A program made the position numbers and the translations under genes. DNA of 64,000 nt from assembly GCF_024256385.1 (NCBI RefSeq), contig NZ_JAMLFW010000001.1, positions 5,952,001-6,016,000 of the forward strand, in the 5' to 3' direction. This document shows positions 46,394 through 52,248 of the stretch, one piece after another. The first letter of the stretch is position 1; every line of letters starts with the position of its first letter. The notes below the pieces were generated by a model, which was not told the DNA's origin, made no database searches, and saw only the letters and a program-made list of their open reading frames with translations. This DNA is from Anatilimnocola floriformis. Its GTDB lineage: Bacteria; Planctomycetota; Planctomycetia; Pirellulales; Pirellulaceae.

Positions 46394-46738
46394 ATGAGAA
46401 TCAACCATCTTCACGAGTCCATTATTTTGTTCACGATTTCAGCAGTCGCGGCCATCGCCGTTTACTTTGTAGATCCGCTGCAGAGGTCTCGGCAAGCGAC
46501 ACTCATCGTTGAGGAAATGTGCTGCGACCTGAGAGCCGGCAATGCGGCGAAAGAACTTCGCAAAGTTGCCGGGGTTGCCGCGACGAAGCAATCCGTCGTC
46601 AATCGTGAGATTCAAATTACGATACTTGGCGATGCTCCAGTTCTGCACGCGTCACTCTGGAATGCTGCCAGCAAGGCGCATGTCCGTCCCGTGAAACTCA
46701 TTGTGGATGGCCGAGTCATCGCGCAGCGGAACGATTAG
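46394..46738 (+). CDS. Exported HMA-like small protein 2
   Basis: A 114-aa protein with an N-terminal anchor (IILFTISAVAAIAVYFV) and an HMA-like fold: ATLIVEEMCCDLRAGNAAKE, VAGVAATKQSVVNREIQITI, and LWNAASKAHVRPVKLIVDG. The usual MxCxxC is reduced to MCC. It shares layout and key positions with the preceding protein at 45962, so the two are tandem paralogues. They stand immediately upstream of the P1B-ATPase gene, which suggests metal handover or sensing. Confidence 0.65.
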   Translation: MRINHLHESIILFTISAVAAIAVYFVDPLQRSRQATLIVEEMCCDLRAGNAAKELRKVAGVAATKQSVVNREIQITILGDAPVLHASLWNAASKAHVRPVKLIVDGRVIAQRND

Positions 46739-46807
46739 GGATAAGCTGAACGCGGACGTGACTCGGCGCGGCAAAGTAACTGCATAAAGTCAGAACAGGA
46801 ATCTTCG

Positions 46808-46966
46808 ATGCCAAGCTCTTTGCGGTTCATGTTGGTTTGCGGTCTGATCTTGGGGGCGCTCGTATTCGGCGGTTGCGCCAAGGATTCGGGCACTCTTGGT
46901 TGGAATCCTTTTAGTGGCGGGGGCAGTAACAATAGCGGTGGTTGTGGTCCCGGCTGCAATCACTAG
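46808..46966 (+). CDS. Very small lipoprotein, 52 aa
   Basis: Signal SLRFMLVCGLILGALVFGG with lipobox FGGC at about residues 20-23, then KDSGTLGWNPFSGGGSNNSG and a Gly/Cys tail ending CGPGCNH. Its start follows CAGGAATCTTCG and its stop lies 15 bases before the P-type ATPase start. The terminal Cys/His motif could bind a metal. This gene is too short to stand on length alone; the lipobox and operon position support it. Confidence 0.6.
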   Translation: MPSSLRFMLVCGLILGALVFGGCAKDSGTLGWNPFSGGGSNNSGGCGPGCNH

Positions 46967-46981
46967 CTCACGAAACTTGGC

Positions 46982-49183
46982 ATGAACCGTTATTTCAAAA
47001 TCCACGGGATGGACTGCGCTGAAGAGGTAGCCATTCTCAAAGGAGAAATTGGCCCCCTCGTTGGCGGCGAGCAATTCCTGACGTTCGAAGTTCTCAACGC
47101 TCGAATGGGAGTAACGGTTCCCGAGGACCAAGTAGCCACGGCAGAAATCATCAAGGTCGTTGCCGGAACCGGCATGACCGCCGAGGTCTGGCGGGAGACG
47201 AAGGGTGATGCACCGGCAACCGGTTTCTGGTCGCACAATGGGCAAGCAATCCTCACCCTGACTTCGGGGATACTTGGTCTGCTGGGTTTCGCGCTTCAAG
47301 TCCAAGCATCCGGAAGCGTTGCTGCCGCCTTTGGCTTTGCTGAGCAGGCCGGGCCAGTTGCGACACCGATTCTCGCGCAGTTGTGTTTCAGCCTAAGCAT
47401 CCTCGCAGGTGTCTGGCACTTTCTGCCGAAGGCGTGGTACTCCCTAGCACGCTTCCGGCCAGACATGAATTTGCTAATGACCGTCGCCATCGCCGGTGCG
47501 GTCACGATCGGCGAATGGTCGGAAGCGGCGACAGTTGCCTTTTTGTTCTCGGTGTCGCTGTTGCTTGAATCGTGGAGCGTGGGACGTGCCCGCCGAGCGA
47601 TTGCCGCATTGATGAGTTTAGCGCCGCCAACGGTCAGGGTAGCTGGAAGGGACGGCGCCGAGCGAGAGGTTCCGCCTGAGCAAGTAAATGTTGGGGATCT
47701 ATTCCTCGTTAAGCCCGGCGAGCGGATTGCCCTGGATGGCGTCATCGCTCAAGGGAGCAGCGATGTGAACCAGGCTTCGATCACCGGCGAAAGCGTGCCG
47801 GTCAGCAAATTGCCAGGTGCTGAAGTTTATGCCGGCACAATCAACGGCGACGGCGCTCTGCAGGTGACTTCGACGAAGATTGCCAGCGATACGACGCTGG
47901 CCCGCATCATTCGCATGGTCGGCGATTCGCAATCGAAGCGTGCTCAATCCGAACAGTGGGTAGAGACGTTTGCTCGATATTACACTCCCAGCGTCATGGC
48001 GGCGGCGCTCGCGGTACTTGTCATTCCGCCGCTCCTCCTGGGCGGTCAATGGCACGTCTGGTTCTACAACTCGCTCGTGTTGCTCGTCATTGCCTGTCCC
48101 TGCGCACTTGTGATTTCCACGCCGGTGAGCATTGTCGCTGCCATTGCAACCGCTGCACGTCAGGGCGTGCTGATCAAAGGTGGGGTGTTCGTTGAGGTTC
48201 CCGCTCATCTCAAAGCCATCGCTCTTGATAAGACCGGCACGCTGACTGCGGGAAAGCCCGCAGTGGTAGAAGTCGTACCCCTCAATGGACATTCGGAGGA
48301 AGAGTTGTTGCAGCGCGCTGCAGCGATGGAGTCACACAGCGATCACCCGCTGGCGCTCGCGATATTGCGCTATGCCGCCGAGAAGAAGGTCGTCGCGGCA
48401 GCGGCAGAAGATTTTCAGATTCTCCAAGGCAAAGGAGCCACAGCGAAGTTCGATGGCCGGCCATTTTGGCTGGGCAGTCATCGCTATTTGGAGGAGCGTG
48501 GGCAGGAGACATCGGAAATTCACGAACGCCTCGAAACCCTGTCAAGCGCCGGCCGGTCAGTGGTGGTCATCGGAAACGAAACCCATGTCTGCGGGATGAT
48601 TGCTCTTGCGGACCAGCTTCGTCCCGAGACTCAGCAAGTTATTTCTGCATTACGGGCACAGGGAATCGAACATCTGATCATGCTTACCGGCGATAACAGG
48701 GCCACAGCCGCCGCAATTGCACAAGCTACTGGCATTGACGAGTTTCGTGCGGAATTGCTGCCCGCCGACAAGGTCAAGGCGATCGAGGAACTGTTGCAAA
48801 AGTACGGCCAGGTCGCGATGGTGGGCGACGGTGTGAACGATGCTCCCGCCCTCGGTCGCGCTACCTTGGGAATCGCCATGGGCGCCGTCGGCAGCGACGC
48901 AGCCATCGAAACTGCCGATGTCGCACTGATGAGCGATGACCTGTCGAAAGTTGCTTGGCTCATCGGACATTCACGACGAGCACTCGCGATCATCCGCCAA
49001 AACATTTTCGCGTCGCTGGTGATCAAAGTTCTATTCGTCGTGCTCACCCTCGCTGGATTTGCATCCCTCTGGGCCGCAATTGCTGCCGATGCGGGCGTCT
49101 CCCTGCTGGTCGTATTCAACGGCTTGCGTTTGTTGAATGCCGGGCAGGGAAGTCCGCAATCGAGGCAACCTTCGAGCGATTAG
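46982..49183 (+). CDS. Heavy-metal P1B-type ATPase (Zn/Cd/Pb type)
   Basis: A 733-aa ATP-driven exporter of soft divalent metals. The N-terminal HMA domain starts RYFKIHGMDCAEEVAILKGE, with a single Cys in GMDCAEE instead of CxxC. Membrane helices precede and follow the actuator (ITGESVPVSKLPGAEVYAGT). The ion-binding CPC (Cys372-Pro373-Cys374) in VIACPCALVISTPVSIV and the phospho-Asp416 in ALDKTGTLTAGKP are clear. The HP motif is SHSDHPLALAI and the hinge GDGVNDAPALG. CPC with these features fits the ZntA/CadA subgroup. It is the last plus-strand gene of the cluster and overlaps the end of the convergent His-rich gene by four bases. Confidence 0.95.
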   Translation: MNRYFKIHGMDCAEEVAILKGEIGPLVGGEQFLTFEVLNARMGVTVPEDQVATAEIIKVVAGTGMTAEVWRETKGDAPATGFWSHNGQAILTLTSGILGLLGFALQVQASGSVAAAFGFAEQAGPVATPILAQLCFSLSILAGVWHFLPKAWYSLARFRPDMNLLMTVAIAGAVTIGEWSEAATVAFLFSVSLLLESWSVGRARRAIAALMSLAPPTVRVAGRDGAEREVPPEQVNVGDLFLVKPGERIALDGVIAQGSSDVNQASITGESVPVSKLPGAEVYAGTINGDGALQVTSTKIASDTTLARIIRMVGDSQSKRAQSEQWVETFARYYTPSVMAAALAVLVIPPLLLGGQWHVWFYNSLVLLVIACPCALVISTPVSIVAAIATAARQGVLIKGGVFVEVPAHLKAIALDKTGTLTAGKPAVVEVVPLNGHSEEELLQRAAAMESHSDHPLALAILRYAAEKKVVAAAAEDFQILQGKGATAKFDGRPFWLGSHRYLEERGQETSEIHERLETLSSAGRSVVVIGNETHVCGMIALADQLRPETQQVISALRAQGIEHLIMLTGDNRATAAAIAQATGIDEFRAELLPADKVKAIEELLQKYGQVAMVGDGVNDAPALGRATLGIAMGAVGSDAAIETADVALMSDDLSKVAWLIGHSRRALAIIRQNIFASLVIKVLFVVLTLAGFASLWAAIAADAGVSLLVVFNGLRLLNAGQGSPQSRQPSSD

Positions 49184-49479
49184 AATCCAATCCGCAGTCC
49201 GAAATTGCTGCCTCGGAGGTACACGCCGTTTTGTTGATACTGGCTGGGGTAACCGCCGTATCCGTAGCTGCCATTATACGGCCGATAGTTACCGCCTTGA
49301 TTGTGATGCTGACCACCATGATTATGGCCGCCGTGCCCACTGTTGTGGCTATGCCCACGATGGTTGTTGTGACTGTTGTGACCACCATTCCCGCCCCCGG
49401 CAGCGATGGCTGAAGAGGAGAACACGCTACCCGTCGACAGGGCAGCGACAGCAACCAGGGTGAATAGGAAACTTTTCAT
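49180..49479 (-). CDS. Secreted His/Gly-rich protein, 99 aa
   Basis: Signal peptide (SFLFTLVAVAALSTGSVFSS, then SAIAAGGG) and a mature part dominated by His, Gly, Asn and Ser (HNSHNNHRGHSHNSGHGGHN; HGGQHHNQGG), followed by a Tyr/Gly segment. About 14 histidines in the mature chain make divalent metal binding likely. It is convergent with the P1B-ATPase and overlaps its stop by four bases, so it forms part of the same locus although transcribed oppositely. No family recognised. Confidence 0.7.
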   Translation of the reverse strand: MKSFLFTLVAVAALSTGSVFSSSAIAAGGGNGGHNSHNNHRGHSHNSGHGGHNHGGQHHNQGGNYRPYNGSYGYGGYPSQYQQNGVYLRGSNFGLRIGF

Positions 49480-49846
49480 CGCAGAACGTCCTTGAAAGTG
49501 AGCTTTTGATTTGATTGAGCAAGATGCTCAAGCCAACAGTTCAATAATAAAGCAGAGGCCGTGCCACAATTCTCGCGTTTGCAGCAAGCTGCTCCTGCTT
49601 CAGGATTTGCGCGATATCACTTGCCTGCGACAGACACCAGGACCGCCAAGACCTGCCATCGCATTGACGACAGTCGATTGTCGTATTGATTTAAAACTGG
49701 ATGCCGCATCGTCGTATTCGAAAATGGCGGCGCAACTCTGCTCGGTTGCCATCGAATGGTTTTTTTTCGATACGCTTCGGTCACATCGGCCGAAGCGGCC
49801 CTCTGCGACCACCTCGGCGTAGATTGCTGGCGTAACTCGAATGGAG
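49480..49846 (+). other. Intergenic stretch with dispersed repeat
   Basis: About 370 bases between the His-rich gene's promoter side and the small zinc-ribbon gene. It includes the dispersed repeat copy at 49771-49798. A long T-run (49760-49767) just before the repeat follows no clear stem. No gene supported. Confidence 0.45.
49771..49798 (+). repeat. Dispersed hairpin repeat, copy 6
   Basis: This copy is a compact perfect hairpin: GCTTCGG, spacer TCACATCGG, CCGAAGC. The arms extend by one G-T pair. It preserves the first repeat half only. Confidence 0.55.
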
Positions 49847-50107
49847 TCAACCCCGGGTGCTCAGATCAATCGCCCGTTCTCGCGCGCGTGGAAATTCGAT
49901 CCGCCCCGCGTCGACGTTCTCTGCGATGTCTCGCGACGCAGATCCGACACAAGCTGCTTCCACAATCGTGAGCATTTGATCGGAAAGGTGCGGAAGCGCT
50001 CTAACGATCAGCGCGAGACGGTCATTCAATGCCAATACATGACTCTTGGTGCCGCTGTCCTGCAGCGCCAGTGCAGCGCCGCATGATGGACAATTGACAT
50101 AAGTCAT
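49847..50107 (-). CDS. Small zinc-ribbon protein, 86 aa
   Basis: The protein starts MTYVNCPSCGAALALQDSG, a CxxC half zinc-ribbon typical of small planctomycetal proteins. Helices DRLALIVRALPHLSDQMLTI and SRDIAENVDAGRIEFPRARE follow. The longer frame upstream of the ATG at 50107 runs through the tmRNA-like fragment (giving the well-known artefactual VEAAGIEPAS string) and is rejected. No partner or known role. Confidence 0.55.
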   Translation of the reverse strand: MTYVNCPSCGAALALQDSGTKSHVLALNDRLALIVRALPHLSDQMLTIVEAACVGSASRDIAENVDAGRIEFPRARERAIDLSTRG

Positions 50108-50130
50108 TTCCTGCTTGCCTGTTGTTGAAA

Positions 50131-50166
50131 ATTTCGACGCGGGTTCAATTCCCGCCGCCTCCACTA
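50131..50166 (+). other. Detached tmRNA-like 3' end (candidate att site)
   Basis: GCGGG-TTCAATT-CCCGC (50139-50155) is a perfect T-arm, followed by CGCCTCC (acceptor 3' strand), discriminator A and CTA where CCA is usual. ATTTCGAC before it also fits tmRNA 3' regions. No matching 5' half lies within 400 bases upstream, so this is a detached fragment of the kind left by site-specific integration into the 3' end of ssrA (or a tRNA). An intrinsic terminator directly follows. Confidence 0.55.
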
Positions 50167-50207
50167 AAAGGCCACTTGGGATGAGAAGTTCCAAAGGGCC
50201 TTTTTTT
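50167..50207 (+). terminator. Intrinsic terminator after the tmRNA-like fragment
   Basis: AAAGGCC (50167-50173) pairs with GGCCTTT (50197-50203), with an inner CTTGG/CCAAAG stem, followed by a run of T. It is placed as a native ssrA terminator would be, which supports this side as the original chromosomal flank. Confidence 0.7.
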
Positions 50208-50333
50208 GTTGATTTCGCCAATCAACATCACCTGTTTAACCGTGCTCAACTTTCGAGAAATAAGACGGCTGCCGTAACACGCGCCATCAGAACCGACAGT
50301 AATCCGGGCCCGCGGCCAGCAAACTAACAACCT

Positions 50334-51302
50334 CTACCCCGGGTTCTCAATCAAGAACTGTTCAATCAGTTTCTCTTCATCTCCAGACAATCGCCAATCG
50401 GCGGCACCGGTTAGTTGGCTGAGTTGGCCGGGTTTTCGCGCGCCGACGATTGCTGCGGTGACGGCGGGTTGGCGGAGGGTCCAGGCGATGGCGACTTCGC
50501 CGGGGGATTTTTGGTGGGGGCGGCCGATGGTGCGCAGGATTTCGACCAGGCGGAGGTTGCGGCTGAAGAGAGGTTCTTGGAATTGCTTGTTCTTTTCGCG
50601 ACGCCAGTCGTCGGCGGGAAGGGCGTCGTGGCGTTCCTTTGTCCAGGCGCCGGTGAGCAGGCCTGATTGCATCGGTGAGTAGACCAGCGTGCCGATGTTG
50701 TGCTGGGCGCAGTAGGGAAGAATGTCGGCTTCGATGTCGCGGCGGAGCATGGAGTAGGGCGGTTGCAGCGAGGTGATCGGGCCGTGCGCGGAGATCTGAG
50801 CCATTTGGGCGGCGCTGAAATTCGAGACGCCGGCCCAGCGGATTTTGCCGGCTTGTTTGAGTTGCTGCACGGCTTGCCAACCTTCATCGATGTCTTCGGG
50901 CGGTTCAGGCCAGTGGATTTGATAGAGGTCGATGACGTCGACCTTCAGCCGACGCAGACTGGCTTCGCATTCACGGCGGATGCTGTCGGCTTTTAAACTT
51001 TTGCCGATCTGGCGGCTCTCGTCCCAGACGCGAGCGCACTTGGTGAAGACATAAGGTCGGCGGGCAGCGGCGACACCGGCGAGCGCTTTGGCAACCACTT
51101 CTTCGCTGTGACCGAGGCCGTAGACGGCAGCGGTGTCGATCCAATTCAGGCCGCAATCGAGGGCTTCGTGGATGGCGGCGATCGAATCGGCGTCGTCCTG
51201 CGGTCCCCAGCCGAACGCCCAACCACCACCGCCAATCGCCCAGGCCCCGAAGCCGAGGGGAGTGATGTTCAGGTCTGAATTGCCGAGTTTGCGGGTTTGC
51301 AT
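50334..51302 (-). CDS. Aldo/keto reductase
   Basis: NADPH-dependent carbonyl reductase of the AKR superfamily, 322 aa. The ATG at 51302 (MQTRKLGNSDLNITPLGFGA) is the family start; an upstream extension is not family-like. The catalytic Tyr lies in NWIDTAAVYGLGHSEEVVAK, Lys in YVFTKCARVW, His in DLYQIHWPEP, and the nucleotide-binding end in AIVGARKPGQL. It resembles the YdbC/Tas-like group of soluble reductases. Single gene with its own divergent promoter against the MEDS gene at 51581; physiological substrate unknown. Confidence 0.92.
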   Translation of the reverse strand: MQTRKLGNSDLNITPLGFGAWAIGGGGWAFGWGPQDDADSIAAIHEALDCGLNWIDTAAVYGLGHSEEVVAKALAGVAAARRPYVFTKCARVWDESRQIGKSLKADSIRRECEASLRRLKVDVIDLYQIHWPEPPEDIDEGWQAVQQLKQAGKIRWAGVSNFSAAQMAQISAHGPITSLQPPYSMLRRDIEADILPYCAQHNIGTLVYSPMQSGLLTGAWTKERHDALPADDWRREKNKQFQEPLFSRNLRLVEILRTIGRPHQKSPGEVAIAWTLRQPAVTAAIVGARKPGQLSQLTGAADWRLSGDEEKLIEQFLIENPG

Positions 51303-51580
51303 CGGGTGCTCCGGGAACGAATGTCGATCAAATGGTGAGTGCGTCGAGCCTACAAGATTAGACGCCCATTCACGCAGCAGCAACGGAGTTGTGCGGCGAA
51401 GCTAGCAGTGAATCGCGGCCAAGGTTTCGTACCCATTGCGGCCGCTGTGCGGTACAATCAGGGCTCAGCATCTCGCCGCCACGGGGCTGTTCGGTTTGTT
51501 CCACGGTTCGGAATTTCTGAACGTGAAGTTGCTCAACGCTGGCCGACGCCGCAGGTTATAAGAACGCGAGAGAACTGACG

Positions 51581-52207
51581 ATGAACGCAGCAACACGCGA
51601 GCCCATTCGGCTTGCTGGGTCGACCCTCAAGCACTCCGGCCATGTATGTGCCTTCTTCAATTCAAAAGAAGAGCAATACCGAGTGCTGATGCCCTTCATC
51701 AAGGATGGCATCGAGCAAGGTGATAAGTCGTTTCACATCGTCGATCCTAAGCAGCGGCCACAACATGTCCGCCAACTGCAGGAAGAAGGAATCGACGTAG
51801 CCGCCGCCGAAGCCCGTGGCCAACTCGAAGTTTTTCCCTGGGAAGAAGCCCACGTCCAAGATGGTCGCTTCGATCAGTTCCGCATGCTCGACTTGGTGAA
51901 AGACGCGATCGCCAAACAGGCCCCCGACCAGGTCACGCGATTCGTCGGCAACATGGAGTGGGCGCTGGAAGATCTGCCCGGCGTGCATGATTTGTTGGAG
52001 TACGAGACTCGGCTGAATTTGTTTCTACCGCAATATCGCGATCCCGTTGTTTGTTGCTACGACTTGTCGCGCTTTGATGCGAGCACCGTCCTCGATATCA
52101 TGCGCACGCACCCGATGGTGATCATCGGCGGCATTTTGCAAGAAAATCCGTTCTACGTGCCGCCCGACGAGATGCTCAAAGAGCTGCACGAGCGGAAAGC
52201 CGCGTAA
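51581..52207 (+). CDS. MEDS-domain sensory protein
   Basis: A 208-aa protein consisting almost entirely of a MEDS (methanogen/methylotroph, DcmR-sensory) domain: GHVCAFFNSKEEQYRVLMPF, IEQGDKSFHIVDPKQRPQHV, FVGNMEWALEDLPGVHDLLE, CCYDLSRFDASTVLDIMRTH and MVIIGGILQENPFYVPPDE. In other bacteria this fold senses small hydrocarbon-like molecules and accompanies regulators. Here it is 41 bases upstream of a hybrid kinase on the same strand and likely forms a two-gene sensor unit, possibly as ligand-binding partner (inference). Confidence 0.85.
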   Translation: MNAATREPIRLAGSTLKHSGHVCAFFNSKEEQYRVLMPFIKDGIEQGDKSFHIVDPKQRPQHVRQLQEEGIDVAAAEARGQLEVFPWEEAHVQDGRFDQFRMLDLVKDAIAKQAPDQVTRFVGNMEWALEDLPGVHDLLEYETRLNLFLPQYRDPVVCCYDLSRFDASTVLDIMRTHPMVIIGGILQENPFYVPPDEMLKELHERKAA

Positions 52208-52248
52208 CGCGCTTGATCACTCAGAATTGCTGCGAGTAAGACAGGTTC

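Noticed and set aside
50108-50221. N-terminal extension of the zinc-ribbon ORF containing VEAAGIEPAS
   Set aside because: This string is the antisense translation of the tmRNA/tRNA 3' end and not protein sequence; the ATG at 50107 is used instead.
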